NCBI GenBank assembly: GCA_963790045.1
Contig: CAWBMS010000008.1
Coordinates: 186,001-250,000 of the forward strand
Length of the DNA: 64,000 nt
Direction: 5' to 3'
Source: DATKMP01 sp963790045
GTDB taxonomy: Bacteria > Bacteroidota > Ignavibacteria > UBA10030
Every line of letters starts with the position of its first letter. Positions within the stretch are counted from its first letter, which is position 1. The notes beneath the pieces are model-generated. The model made no database searches, was not told where the DNA came from, and saw only the letters and a list, made by a program, of their open reading frames with translations. Both the position numbers and the translations under genes were made by a program. Shown one piece after another: positions 48,683 to 57,808 of this stretch.

Positions 48683-48844
48683 AGTTCCTTCGTTTCTATT
48701 TTACATAATGGAGTAAACTAAAGTACATTTGAATCGAATTCAATGATGAGGATGATGAGACTGTTTTTCCCATTTTATACTCAGATTTTTATTTGCGGTG
48801 AGGTTTCCGTATATTTTTTCTCACAAAGAAAAGAAAATTAATTC

Positions 48845-51647
48845 ATGGCTGCAACCGAACGTTTATTTTTATTGGATGGTATGGCGCTTGCGTATCGCTC
48901 GTATTTTGCATTCATCCAAAAACCACTCACGAATTCCAAAGGCGAAAATACCAGCGCCGTGTACGGGTTCGTAACATTTCTCAATAAAATTTTATCGCAA
49001 GAATTTCCCGAACATCTTGCCGTGGTGTTCGATACCGCCGCACCGACGTTCCGCCATAAGGCATACAAAGCATACAAAGCCACGCGCCAAAAAATGCCGG
49101 ACGATATGGCTGCGCAGCTTCCCATTCTCAAAGAAGTCGTACGCGCATACAACATTCCGATTGTGGAACTGGATGGTTATGAAGCGGACAACATTATCGG
49201 CACGCTTGCCAAGCAAGCGGAGAAAGAAGGTGCTCTCTCCTTTCTCGTTACTCCCGACAAAGATTTTCTGCAGCTTGTAAGCGAGCAGACAAAAATCTTT
49301 AAACCCGGCAGACAGGGAACCGACGTAGAAATCGTCAATATCGAAGGCGTGGAAAAACGTTTCGGCGTGGCGCCCGAACACGTGATCGATGTGCTGGCAC
49401 TTACCGGCGATTCATCCGATAATATTCCCGGCGTTCCGGGCGTCGGAGAAAAAACGGCAATTCCGTTAATCCAAAAATACGGCAGCATCGAAAATCTGTA
49501 TCAGCACCTTGAAGAAATTTCGCAAAAAGGCGTGCGCACGAAATTAGAAACGAACAAAGCATTGGCAGAGCTTTCAAAAAAATTGGTAACAATCTGTACC
49601 ACTGTTCCGTTGAAAATCAATTTTCATGATTTGAGATCAGAAAAGAAAGACACAACAAAACTGATTCAATTGTTTGAAGAGCTCAGTTTTAAATCACTGG
49701 TAGAGCGGTTGAAACTTGAATCCGGCACTGCGATTGAAACTGAAACAGTTGATACAGAGATTGAATTTACTCCGCCGGAAGAATTCTCCGACATCACAAA
49801 AGATGAACATACATACACACTCATTACCAAAGGAAAAGAATTTCGCGAACTGTGCAAGCAACTCGCATCGGCAGATGAATTTGTGTATGATACGGAAACA
49901 ACATCCATCGATCCGTTGCACGCAGAGTTGGTGGGAATATCGTTTGCGCTGAAACCGTATGAAGCTTGGTATGTCGCAATCCGTCAATCGATTGCCGAAA
50001 CGCAGGCAACGCTCTTTTCTGAAAAACCTCATGCCGCAAGTACTGAAGGAATCAGAATCGAAGATGCGGTTCACGCATTGAAGCCGATCTTTGAAAATCC
50101 GCGTATCAAAAAAATCGGGCATAACATAAAATACGATATGCTCGTGCTATCGCAGTACGGCATACAGGTGGAAGGCGTTTCGTTCGATTCGATGGTGGCA
50201 AGTTACGTCGTTCGCGCAGACGGACGGCACGGCATGGATGATGTTGCGGAAGAATATCTGCAGGTACAAACCGGTTTCGTATGAAGAGTTAACGGGGACA
50301 GGAAAAAATCAAAAAGATATTCGAGACATTCCACTGACAGACATTGCAAATTATTCCTGCGAAGACGCCGATATTACTTTCCGCTTGTATAAACATTTTG
50401 AACAAGAAGTTGCCGCGCTCGGCATGACAAAATTGTGTCAGGAAATTGAATTTCCGTTAGTGTCGGTACTTGCGCACATGGAACAAACCGGAATAGCCAT
50501 TGACAGCGACTACCTTGCAGAGATGTCGAAAGATCTTGAAGGACAAATTGATATCTTAACAAATGATATTTACAACGATGCCGGAAGTTCGTTCAACATC
50601 AACTCCACACAGCAGCTTGGAGAAATATTATTCAACCGGCTTAAACTTCCGACGGCACGAAAAACTAAAACCGGTTTTTCTACGGATATTGCCGTGCTCG
50701 AGTCGTTGCAAGGCACACATCCCATTATCGAACGACTGTTGGATTTCCGTCAACTCACAAAATTAAAATCGACTTATGTGGATGCACTACCGAAGCTGAC
50801 GAATCCGCGAACAGGACGTGTGCACACATCGTTCAATCAAACAGTTACGACGACAGGACGGCTTTCCAGCAGCAATCCGAATTTGCAAAACATTCCGATC
50901 CGAACAGACATCGGGCGTTCGATACGCAAAGCATTCATTCCCGAAAAGAGTGATTCGCTTATTCTTTCCGCCGACTATTCACAAATCGAATTGCGCGTAA
51001 TGGCTCACATCGCGAGCGATGCAGGAATGATTGAAGCATTTCAGAATAAAGAAGATATTCACGCTACCACGGCAGCAAAAGTATTCGGTGTTTCTGCCAG
51101 CGATGTTACACGCGATATGCGCCGCAAGGCCAAAGAAGTGAATTTCGGAATTATGTACGGCATCGGTCCCTACGGACTTGCAAACCGTCTTGAGATAAGT
51201 CAGACGGAAGGGAAAGAAATCATCGCGCGATATTTTGAACGATTTCCAAAAGTACAGCAATATATTCACGATACGATTGCCAAAGCACGAACGGATGGTT
51301 ACGTCAGCACTTTACTCGGACGACGGCGATATATTCCCGACATCAAAAGTAAAAATCAAACCGTGCGGCAAAATGCGGAACGGCAAGCAATCAACATGCC
51401 GATACAAGGAACTGCCGCCGATATGATTAAACTTGCAATGGTGCACCTCGATACCGCATTGCGTGAACAAAAATTACGAAGTGCGATGCTGATTCAAGTA
51501 CACGATGAATTAGTTTTTGAAATTCCCGCAAGCGAAGAGACAAGTATGCGTAAGCTTGTGCACGAAAAAATGTGCAAGGCACTGCCCCTTGTTGTTCCGA
51601 TAGAAGTTGAAATCGGAACGGGCAAGAACTGGTTAGAAGCTCATTAA
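48845..51647 (+). CDS. polA: DNA polymerase I, frame-shifted in the middle
   Basis: Repair and Okazaki-fragment polymerase, 933 aa after removing one G near 50264. The first piece (to 50284) has the 5'-nuclease domain (LFLLDGMALAYRSYFAF, VVELDGYEADNIIGTLAK-type, LTGDSSDNIPGVPGVGEKTA) and the 3'-5' exonuclease domain with its acidic pair in EFVYDTETTSIDPLHAELVG, so proofreading looks intact. The second piece (from 50238) begins YKPVSYEELTGTGKNQ and has the polymerase motifs A LILSADYSQIELRVMAHIA, B RRKAKEVNFGIMYGIG and C LIQVHDELVFEIP. Extra-G context is CAGGTAC where CAGTAC is expected. Start is ATG 48845. Confidence 0.94.
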
Positions 51648-51654
51648 AGATACA

Positions 51655-52170
51655 TCAGCGGCGTTTTTGAAACAGCAACACGATTCCCCAGAGCACAAGC
51701 AATGCCGGCCAGTAAATGCGAAAGTAATGCTGCACATCGAACCAATCGATATAATCCCACCACCATAAAAAATACAGTACGCCGTAACCGATAAAAAATA
51801 ATGCAGGAATCAGCACACCAAATCGTCGCGGTTCGTATAAGAACGACATAAAGAACGCAAGCCCCAACGCAACTGACAGCACGGCTACCCAATCCCACTG
51901 GCCGTATTGCATCCATTGGAAGCGATGAATAATTTCTGCAACGCTGACAAAGAAGATCAAACTTCCCCAAAAAGCTGCTCCGCGCCGTTTATAAATAAAT
52001 GCCTGAACCACGGCAAAGATTCCGACACACGCAAGCGCAATCCACATTACAACATGTCCGTTGTATGGAATGAAGTTAAAGTGATGAAGCAATAATCCAG
52101 CACCTAACAAAATCAAAAATATACCGAATGCCGAAAATCCTTTTGAACGAGTTCGAAGTATGTCATTCAT
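51655..52170 (-). CDS. Multi-pass membrane protein (LiaF/DUF5668-like)
   Basis: A 171-aa protein with five or six hydrophobic segments (FGIFLILLGAGLLLHHF, VVMWIALACVGIFAVVQ, WGSLIFFVSVAEIIH, VAVLSVALGLAFFMSFL, VLIPALFFIGYGVLYFLWWW and IYWPALLVLWGIVLLF). The arrangement, with GxxLILLGxG near the start, is that of DUF5668/LiaF N-terminal domains found with PspC proteins in envelope-stress operons. It lies 8 bases downstream of a PspC gene, consistent with that pairing. The exact function is unknown. Converges with polA 7 bases away. Confidence 0.78.
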   Translation of the reverse strand: MNDILRTRSKGFSAFGIFLILLGAGLLLHHFNFIPYNGHVVMWIALACVGIFAVVQAFIYKRRGAAFWGSLIFFVSVAEIIHRFQWMQYGQWDWVAVLSVALGLAFFMSFLYEPRRFGVLIPALFFIGYGVLYFLWWWDYIDWFDVQHYFRIYWPALLVLWGIVLLFQKRR

Positions 52171-52178
52171 CTTTCACC

Positions 52179-52922
52179 TCACTGTTTGCTTGTTGTGGAT
52201 TCGTCTTCCGGCAGAATGAGATACAGCAATGCGTAGAGAATAAATCCCACGCCGGTAGATAAAACCGTAAAGATGACGTACGCAACACGCACGATGGTAA
52301 CATCCAAGCCAAAGTATTCCGCCAAGCCAGCGCACACGCCAAGGAATTTTTTATTCGTTACTGAACGGTGCAGTTTATGCTGCGGAGAAATATTTCCATC
52401 TGCTGAGGCAAACGGCGGCTCCGAAGCAGGCGGTTCTGTTGCCGCTGCGGATGATGATGCATCGTCTTTTTTCTCAACAGGAGGCACAGTCTGATGAACA
52501 GTTTGTTCCCGCCGCGTGAGAAAAAAGATTCCCGCAAGTATCAAAATGCCGGGAAAGAAAAATTCCCAACCCCAGCACCACCAATGATGAAATGAAATCA
52601 AATCAAGATTATCTAATAAAATCACAATACCGATAGCGATAAAAATTAAGCCGAACATACCGGCAATTGAAAAATCACGATGTGATGTTTCCGATATTTT
52701 TTTGTCCGGTTCATACGACTCACGCGGAATGATAAAATATAAGACAATGTATAAAAAAAGGCCTGAGCCGCCAAGCAACGTGAGCAGTATCCATACAAGC
52801 CGGATAATAGTTGTATCGATGTTCATATACTCGCCGAAACCGCCGCAAATTCCAGCAAACACACGGTTGGAATTACTTCTGAAAAGTTTTCGTTGTTGCG
52901 TTGCCATCGTTCGTTCCTCCAA
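52179..52922 (-). CDS. Double PspC-domain membrane protein
   Basis: A 247-aa envelope-stress-type protein. The first PspC domain is at residues ~8-70 (FRSNSNRVFAGICGGFGEY and LVWILLTLLGGSGLFLYIVLY), a DUF5668-like pair of helices occupies ~85-140, a Glu/Ala/Ser-rich spacer follows, and the second PspC domain is at ~185-245 (HRSVTNKKFLGVCAGLAEY, ILYALLYLILPEDES). Two PspC domains in one protein suggest fusion or duplication. PspC proteins sense membrane stress in well-studied species. The start ATG at 52922 is one choice; a second ATG six codons later is possible. Confidence 0.87.
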   Translation of the reverse strand: MEERTMATQQRKLFRSNSNRVFAGICGGFGEYMNIDTTIIRLVWILLTLLGGSGLFLYIVLYFIIPRESYEPDKKISETSHRDFSIAGMFGLIFIAIGIVILLDNLDLISFHHWWCWGWEFFFPGILILAGIFFLTRREQTVHQTVPPVEKKDDASSSAAATEPPASEPPFASADGNISPQHKLHRSVTNKKFLGVCAGLAEYFGLDVTIVRVAYVIFTVLSTGVGFILYALLYLILPEDESTTSKQ

Positions 52923-52966
52923 ATTTATTCTTTTCTTTCTCTACGTGCGAGTTACGTGAAGGTTAC

Positions 52967-52996
52967 AAAAAAAATCCCGACAGAGCCGGGATTTTT
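52967..52996 (-). terminator. Factor-independent terminator after frr
   Basis: AAATCCCG and CGGGATTT form an 8-bp stem with a 7-base loop, and on the minus strand it is followed by a run of T (A-run at 52967-52974 on the plus strand). It lies 30 bases after the frr stop. A T-run on the other side allows partial use in the plus direction too. Confidence 0.88.
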
Positions 52997-53025
52997 CAAA
53001 AAAGTTCAATAACGAAGAAAGGAAC

Positions 53026-53589
53026 TTACACTTCCATAATTTCTTTTTCTTTTGTGGCAAGTAATGTGTCAACGTCTTTGGTATATTTATCAGTAAGCTT
53101 TTGTGTGTCTTGCTCGCCGCGTTTGCGTTCATCTTCAGGCATATGTTCTGCCTTTTCTGCTTTTTTCAGATGTTCGATGGCATCGCGTCTGATATTTCGA
53201 ATAGAAATTTTTCCATCTTCACCGAACTTTTTCACGATCTTTACAAGATCGTGACGCCGTTCTTCATTGAGCGGCGGAATGGGAACACGCACTAAGATGC
53301 CATCGCTCATCGGATTCAATCCAAGATTTGCCTGCAAAATTGCTTTTTCGATTGCAGGGATCAAACTCTTTTCCCATGGCTGCACAGCAATCGTGTGCAC
53401 ATCCGGCGTGCTGACGCTTGCCACTTTATGCAAAGCGGTCGGCGTTCCATAGTAATCGACTTTGACGGAATCCAACAATGCCGTCGTTGCTTTGCCTGTC
53501 CGGATTTTGGCAAGCTCTTCGCGTACCACGTCGATTGCTTTCTTCATTTTATCTTCTGCATGCTTCAGTATATCTTTTGATGTTTCCAT
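53026..53589 (-). CDS. frr: Ribosome recycling factor
   Basis: Splits post-termination ribosomes together with EF-G. It is 187 aa, normal. RTGKATTALLDSVKVDYYGTPTALHKVASVS and LRKDIVKLVKK-type sequences (RRHDLVKIVKKFGEDGKISIRNIRRDAIEHLKK) are the family core, with an EDERKRGEQDTQKLTDKYTKDVDTLLATKE end. Last gene of the rplM-rpsI-rpsB-tsf-pyrH-frr series, each on the minus strand, with a terminator just after it. Confidence 0.96.
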   Translation of the reverse strand: METSKDILKHAEDKMKKAIDVVREELAKIRTGKATTALLDSVKVDYYGTPTALHKVASVSTPDVHTIAVQPWEKSLIPAIEKAILQANLGLNPMSDGILVRVPIPPLNEERRHDLVKIVKKFGEDGKISIRNIRRDAIEHLKKAEKAEHMPEDERKRGEQDTQKLTDKYTKDVDTLLATKEKEIMEV

Positions 53590-53624
53590 AATCCTTCCAT
53601 CAATTAGTGAGCGATAGATGGTTA

Positions 53625-54371
53625 TTACGATTTTTTTTCTGAAAGTTCAAATATCCGCGAACCGACAGCTTCGCCGATCACGACACGTTTCAAGTTTCCC
53701 GGTACATTCATATTGAAGATCACCAACGGCAAGTTATTTTCTTTCGACAGCGTGATTGCCGTTAAATCCATGACGCGTAAATCTTTTTTCAGCACATCGG
53801 CATACGATATTTCTGGGAAATGTACGGCGCCGGAATTCTTTTCCGGATCACTGTCATACACACCATCGACACGGGTTCCTTTCATAATGACATCAGCACC
53901 GATTTCAATGGCACGAAGAACCGCTGCGGTATCAGTGGTGAAATACGGATTGCCCGTTCCCGCCGCAAAGATAACTATGCGGCCTTTTTCTAAATGCCGT
54001 ATGGCACGACGACGTATGAACGGTTCGGCAATGCGCGCCATATCGATTGCTGTGAGGCAGCGTGTCTTCAATCCTTTGCGCTCAAGCGCACTTTGCAGTG
54101 CCAGCGCATTGATGACGGTTGCAAGCATTCCCATGTGATCGCCCGTCACCTTATCGACGCCGTCGGAAGAATCTTCGACACCGCGATAAATATTTCCACC
54201 GCCAATGACGATACCGACTTGAACGTCCAAATCAATGACCGCTCGAAGTTCGTCGGCATACTTATTCAAAATTTTCTGATCGATGCCATACTCACGGTCA
54301 CCCATCAACGATTCGCCGCTGAGTTTTAACAGGATCCGTTTATAACGTGTCTGGCTCATAGATGCTCCCAC
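53625..54371 (-). CDS. pyrH: UMP kinase
   Basis: Phosphorylates UMP to UDP, hexameric amino-acid-kinase fold, 248 aa, slightly longer than usual. Family motifs are RILLKLSGESLMG, VGIVIGGGNIYRG, VTGDHMGMLATVINALAL, VIFAAGTGNPYFTTDTAAVLRA and VMKGTRVDGVYDSDP. The start ATG 54371 is only a choice among several; a start three codons later (MSQTRYKRIL) would give the usual length and is followed by the same motifs. A terminator lies between tsf and this gene, with GGGAG before the start. Confidence 0.95.
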   Translation of the reverse strand: MGASMSQTRYKRILLKLSGESLMGDREYGIDQKILNKYADELRAVIDLDVQVGIVIGGGNIYRGVEDSSDGVDKVTGDHMGMLATVINALALQSALERKGLKTRCLTAIDMARIAEPFIRRRAIRHLEKGRIVIFAAGTGNPYFTTDTAAVLRAIEIGADVIMKGTRVDGVYDSDPEKNSGAVHFPEISYADVLKKDLRVMDLTAITLSKENNLPLVIFNMNVPGNLKRVVIGEAVGSRIFELSEKKS

Positions 54372-54399
54372 AAAAAAAATCCCGAATGGCTTCGGGATT
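54372..54399 (-). terminator. Terminator between tsf and pyrH
   Basis: AATCCCGAA and TTCGGGATT form a 9-bp stem with a 4-base loop (TGGC), followed on the minus strand by eight T. It separates the ribosomal-protein/tsf transcript from pyrH-frr, though read-through may occur since the pyrH start lies directly beyond. Confidence 0.88.
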
Positions 54400-54407
54400 A
54401 TTATTTT

Positions 54408-55013
54408 TTAGTTTGATGTGTCACCAAGCTGGTATCGAACAAACCGTCGAACGAATAATTTCTCTCCGACCTTCGCGGTTTCTTCATCGATCAAATCTTT
54501 AATTGTCTTACCGGAATCTTTAATAAAACTTTGTTCCAGCAACACCACTTCTTGATAAAATTTGTCCAATCGGCCTTGAGCAATTTTTTCAGCAATTTGT
54601 TCCGGCTTACCTTCATTCATTGCTGCCGTTTTATAAATTTCCAATTCTTTGTCGATGACTTTCTTTTCGATCTGCTCGCGCGAAATATATTGAGGAGTCA
54701 TTGCGGCAATCTGCATGGCAATGTCATGCGCTAATTGTTTGAAGCCCGGCGTCTTCGCCACGAAGTCGGTTTCACAATTCAATTCTACCATCGTACCGAT
54801 GCGCCCGCCGGCATGGATATACGCTTCCACCACGCCTTGATTCGCTTCTTTATCTGCGCGTTTTGCAGCAACCGCAGCGCCTTTTTTCCGAAGGTACTCG
54901 ATTGCAGCTTCCATATCTCCTTTGGTTTCAACTAATGCGCGTTTACAATCCATCATGCCTGCGCCGGTTTTATCGCGCAGTTTTTTTACTACGTCGCTAC
55001 TAATATCTGCCAT
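54408..55013 (-). CDS. tsf: Translation elongation factor Ts
   Basis: Nucleotide exchange factor for EF-Tu, 201 aa. The start at ATG 55013 gives the family N-terminus MADISSDVVKKLRDKTGAGM; a longer frame to 55136 only reads back into rpsB. GAGMMDCKRALVETKGDMEAAIEYLRKKG, GTMVELNCETDFVAKT and FARFALGE-like C-terminus (FVRRFVRYQLGD) are typical. It is the short form with one coiled segment. Next to rpsB as in nearly all bacteria. Confidence 0.96.
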   Translation of the reverse strand: MADISSDVVKKLRDKTGAGMMDCKRALVETKGDMEAAIEYLRKKGAAVAAKRADKEANQGVVEAYIHAGGRIGTMVELNCETDFVAKTPGFKQLAHDIAMQIAAMTPQYISREQIEKKVIDKELEIYKTAAMNEGKPEQIAEKIAQGRLDKFYQEVVLLEQSFIKDSGKTIKDLIDEETAKVGEKLFVRRFVRYQLGDTSN

Positions 55014-55014
55014 C

Positions 55015-55786
55015 TTACTCTTTTCCTTTTTGTTGCTTTTTTTCTGCTGCCTTTGCTTCTTCTTCTGCAGCGGCTTCAGCTTCTGCCTGCTGCTTTGCAC
55101 TTGCACGCTGACTTCCTTCCAGCACCGCATCGGCAATTGCTTTAGTGATGAGTTGAACGGATTTCAAGGCATCATCGTTTGCGGGAATCGGATAATCGAT
55201 CGGATCTGGATCGGTATTCGTATCGACAATAGCAATGACGGGAACGCCGAGACGCTTTGCTTCTTTCACCGCGATCGCTTCTTTTTTAATATCGACAACA
55301 AAGACAAAGCCCGGCATGCGCGACATTTCGACAATGCCCGACAACACTTCTTGAAGTTTATCGCGTTCACGCGTTAACCGCAGCCGTTCTTTTTTGGTGA
55401 TGTTTTCGAATGTTCCGTCGGTTTCCATTTTTTCGATGTTCGTTAAATGCTTGACACTTTTTCGAATGGTCGAAAAATTCGTGAGCATTCCGCCAAGCCA
55501 GCGTTCGGTAACATAAAACGCATTGCAACGTAATTGCTTCTTCTCGCACAACATCGCGTGCCTGCACTTTAGTGCCGACGAACAATGGCCTCTTTCCTTC
55601 CGCAACAACATTGGAAACAGCATTGCATGCTGCATCTAACATTTCTTGCGTTTTTTTGAGATCGAGAATGTGAATTCCATTTCGTTCCATAAAAATATAT
55701 GGACGCATTTTGGGATTCCAACGACGGGTAAGGTGCCCGAAATGGGTACCGGCTTGAAGAAGCGCTTCGAGTTCTACACGAGGCAT
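55015..55786 (-). CDS. rpsB: Ribosomal protein S2, frame-shifted in the middle
   Basis: Small-subunit protein S2, about 256 aa after repair of one extra base near 55530. The first piece has the start MPRVELEALLQAGTHFGH, MRPYIFMERNGIHILDL and PLFVGTKVQARDVVREEAI; the second piece resumes at RCNAFYVTERWLGGMLTNF, then LQEVLSGIVEMSRMPGFVFVVD and PVIAIVDTNTDPDPIDYPIP. S2 is essential, so a sequence error is far more likely than real loss. An Ala/Glu/Lys-rich tail ends the protein. A 13-bp hairpin lies in its leader (55837-55865). Confidence 0.95.
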
Positions 55787-55836
55787 ACAATGATCCTTTC
55801 AGTTTATTCTTCTATTCTCATCATCTTCTTCCGGAA

Positions 55837-55865
55837 TTCCGTTACTGAATTTTTCAGTGACGGAA
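55837..55865. promoter_or_regulatory. Hairpin in the rpsB leader
   Basis: TTCCGTTACTGAA and TTCAGTGACGGAA pair over 13 positions (one G-T) with a TTT loop, in the 192-base gap between rpsI and rpsB. No T-run follows on the minus strand, so it is not a simple terminator of rpsI. A leader structure for S2 autoregulation, as known in other phyla, is a possible meaning. Confidence 0.5.
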
Positions 55866-55978
55866 CACTGCCGGTCGAATCAAAGAATATGAGTGATGGT
55901 AAAAACGTTTATTCCAAAATAAAAATCTCGGGAAATAAACACCGCCGCATTTTTGCGACGGCTGTGAATACTATTCGA

Positions 55979-56365
55979 TTAACGTTTCGAGAACTGGAAC
56001 CGTTTACGGGCTTTCTTCTGTCCGTATTTTTTCCGTTCAACCATACGCGGGTCGCGCGTCATCAAATTCGCATTACGTAACGGGCTGCGCATGTCTTCAT
56101 CAATGGCAACCAACGAGCGTGCAATGCCTAATCTCACGGCACCTGCTTGACCGGCTGGCCCTCCACCTTCCACACGGACGTGCGCATCATAGCGACCGAG
56201 TGTATCGGTTACTTGAAACGGACGCAGAATTGCTTCCCTGTATAATGGCAGCGGAAAATAATTTTCGAATTCGCGTGCATTAATTATAATTTTCCCGGAT
56301 CCTTCTGTGAGCTTTACACGAGCCACGGCAGTTTTCCGGCGTCCAACAGTAATAGGTCGTTGCAT
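55979..56365 (-). CDS. rpsI: Ribosomal protein S9
   Basis: Small-subunit protein S9, 128 aa, normal. TVGRRKTAVARVKLTEGSGKI at the start, YDAHVRVEGGGPAGQAGAVRLGIARSL in the middle and the basic C-terminus KKYGQKKARKRFQFSKR, which reaches the P-site tRNA. It follows rplM after 17 bases, the almost universal pair. Confidence 0.97.
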   Translation of the reverse strand: MQRPITVGRRKTAVARVKLTEGSGKIIINAREFENYFPLPLYREAILRPFQVTDTLGRYDAHVRVEGGGPAGQAGAVRLGIARSLVAIDEDMRSPLRNANLMTRDPRMVERKKYGQKKARKRFQFSKR

Positions 56366-56382
56366 GAACTATTCTTTCCTCA

Positions 56383-56823
56383 TTAAAACGAAAATGGTTC
56401 TGGCTTCTGCGCAGCATGCGGATGTTCTGCGCCGCTGTACACTTTTAATTTCTTAAACATCTGCCGTCCTAACCGGTTATGCGGCAGCATACCACGCACG
56501 GCATGTTCAATCACATCTTCTGGCTTGGTTTTGATAACATCTTTTACATTTTCAAATCGCGCACCACCAGGAAAACCGGTGTTGTGATACAGTTGTTTGA
56601 GTTCCGTACGTTTACCGGTCAATTCAACTTTTTCGCAATTGATCACCACCACGAAATCGCCAAGATCGAAGTTCGGTGTGAATGTCGGCTTATGCTTGCC
56701 GCGCAATAATTTTGCGACTTGTGACGCAATGCGTCCAAGTGTTTTTCCGTTGGCATCAATGAGATACCACTTTTGCTCAACTTCCGACGGTTTAAAGAAC
56801 CGTGTTTTCGGCGTCGTTTCCAC
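56383..56823 (-). CDS. rplM: Ribosomal protein L13
   Basis: Large-subunit protein L13, 146 aa, normal. Motifs are WYLIDANGKTLGRIASQVAK, LRGKHKPTFTPNFDLGDFVVVIN, VELTGKRTELKQLYHNTGFPGG and VRGMLPHNRLGRQMFKKLKVYSGAEHPH. First gene of the ribosomal series; tRNA-Lys and secG lie upstream on the same strand. Confidence 0.97.
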   Translation of the reverse strand: METTPKTRFFKPSEVEQKWYLIDANGKTLGRIASQVAKLLRGKHKPTFTPNFDLGDFVVVINCEKVELTGKRTELKQLYHNTGFPGGARFENVKDVIKTKPEDVIEHAVRGMLPHNRLGRQMFKKLKVYSGAEHPHAAQKPEPFSF

Positions 56824-56900
56824 TAATCAATCTCCTAACATCATTAATTCAGTTATTAAACTTTTAATTTCCAGCAACATATTTTTTGTCTCTTATCTCG

Positions 56901-56973
56901 TGCACCCACCAGGACTCGAACCTGGAACCCACTGATTAAGAGTCAGTTGCTCTACCAATTGAGCCATGGGTGC
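56901..56973 (-). tRNA. tRNA-Lys (anticodon CTT)
   Basis: A complete cloverleaf of 73 bases on the minus strand: acceptor arm GCACCCA with TGGGTGC, D-arm with AATTGGTAGAGC, anticodon stem ACTGA/TCAGT with loop CTCTTAA (anticodon CTT, lysine), and T-arm CCAGG-TTCGAGT-CCTGG. The discriminator is A and CCA is not encoded. It lies between secG and rplM. Confidence 0.95.
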
Positions 56974-56979
56974 ATGGGT

Positions 56980-57309
56980 TCAATGACTCGTTGGTGCAGT
57001 GTTAACCGGCGCTTGTTGCGTCGGCGGTAATGCTGCCGGCGGAGCGGATTGAATAACGCTTTCGCGTTTCTGTTCGCCGCGCGGCAATAACCACAGGTTA
57101 ATGACAAGCGCGAAAACCATGAAAATTCCTGCGAGCCACTGCGTTATTTTCGTAAGGAAATCTGATGTGCGGCGGACTCCAAATACTGCGCCGATGTTTG
57201 CACCACCGAAGCTTCCGGCTAATCCACCACCTTTGCTTGACTGCATAAGAATGGCAAGCATCAGTAAAATTCCAATGATAATTTCAAGTATAATTGCAAG
57301 CGTATACAT
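56980..57309 (-). CDS. secG: Preprotein translocase subunit SecG
   Basis: Small two-helix subunit of the SecYEG channel, 109 aa. Helix 1 is IILEIIIGILLMLAILMQ, followed by the conserved SSKGGGLAGSFGGANIGAVFGVRRTSDFLTKITQ block, and helix 2 is WLAGIFMVFALVINLWLL. The C-terminus is Pro- and Gln-rich (PPTQQAPVNT). The tRNA-Lys follows after 6 bases. A terminator lies just upstream and closes the phosphorelay genes. Confidence 0.94.
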   Translation of the reverse strand: MYTLAIILEIIIGILLMLAILMQSSKGGGLAGSFGGANIGAVFGVRRTSDFLTKITQWLAGIFMVFALVINLWLLPRGEQKRESVIQSAPPAALPPTQQAPVNTAPTSH

Positions 57310-57327
57310 CGATTTTTCCCTTATACG

Positions 57328-57353
57328 AAAAAAATCCCCACCATCAGTGGGGT
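57328..57353 (-). terminator. Terminator upstream of secG
   Basis: CCCCAC and GTGGGG form a 6-bp stem with a 5-base loop; on the minus strand it is followed by seven T. It ends the transcript of the HPt gene 80 bases upstream and separates it from secG. Confidence 0.8.
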
Positions 57354-57433
57354 TAGATAAGATAGTATAGCAAATTTTAGCCCAAAACGCAAGAATGTTT
57401 TTCCCAGAAATTTCAAGATTTTTTATTTTGAAA

Positions 57434-57808
57434 TCATGCTATTTCATTACGCTCATTTTTTTTAAATGCGGCAAATAAAATACCCAAAGCGTCCAATTCT
57501 TTTTGCAGTTCATCGGTGCTTTCGAGAGGCGGAAATTGTTCTTTGGTACGTCCGGCTTTTTCTAATTCAAGACATAAATCCCCCATCCGTTTTGCACCAA
57601 GATTGTAGCTGCTTCCTTTGAGTGTGTGAGCGGCTATTCGCAGTGCCTCAAAATCTTTTTTCGAAATTGCATTACGGATGGATAGCAATAGCTTCGGCGT
57701 TTCCGCCATATAGATATCAACGAGTTCATAAACGAATTCAGCATCCGTTTCGTTTTGCAACTCTACTAAGCGCTGTTGTAACGATATGTTATATTCAGAT
57801 TGTGTCAT
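57434..57808 (-). CDS. HPt (histidine phosphotransfer) domain protein
   Basis: A 124-aa single-domain HPt protein from ATG 57808, which overlaps the kinase stop (ATGA). The phospho-His lies in LRIAAHTLKGSSYNLGAKRM, and FEALRI-type helix plus the downstream LCLELEKAGR complete the four-helix bundle. It probably takes a phosphate from the hybrid kinase encoded just upstream and passes it to another receiver. It ends with a Lys/Asn-rich tail (FKKNERNEIA). Confidence 0.88.
   Translation of the reverse strand: MTQSEYNISLQQRLVELQNETDAEFVYELVDIYMAETPKLLLSIRNAISKKDFEALRIAAHTLKGSSYNLGAKRMGDLCLELEKAGRTKEQFPPLESTDELQKELDALGILFAAFKKNERNEIA

Noticed and set aside
49692..50122. Long antisense open frame within polA
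   Set aside because: Composition and content are those of a reverse-strand shadow; polA motifs on the plus strand are unmistakable.
50238..50284. Programmed frameshift in polA (and similar breaks elsewhere)
   Set aside because: No slippery heptamer or downstream pseudoknot is visible, breaks occur in many unrelated genes, and the repaired frame restores the family in each.
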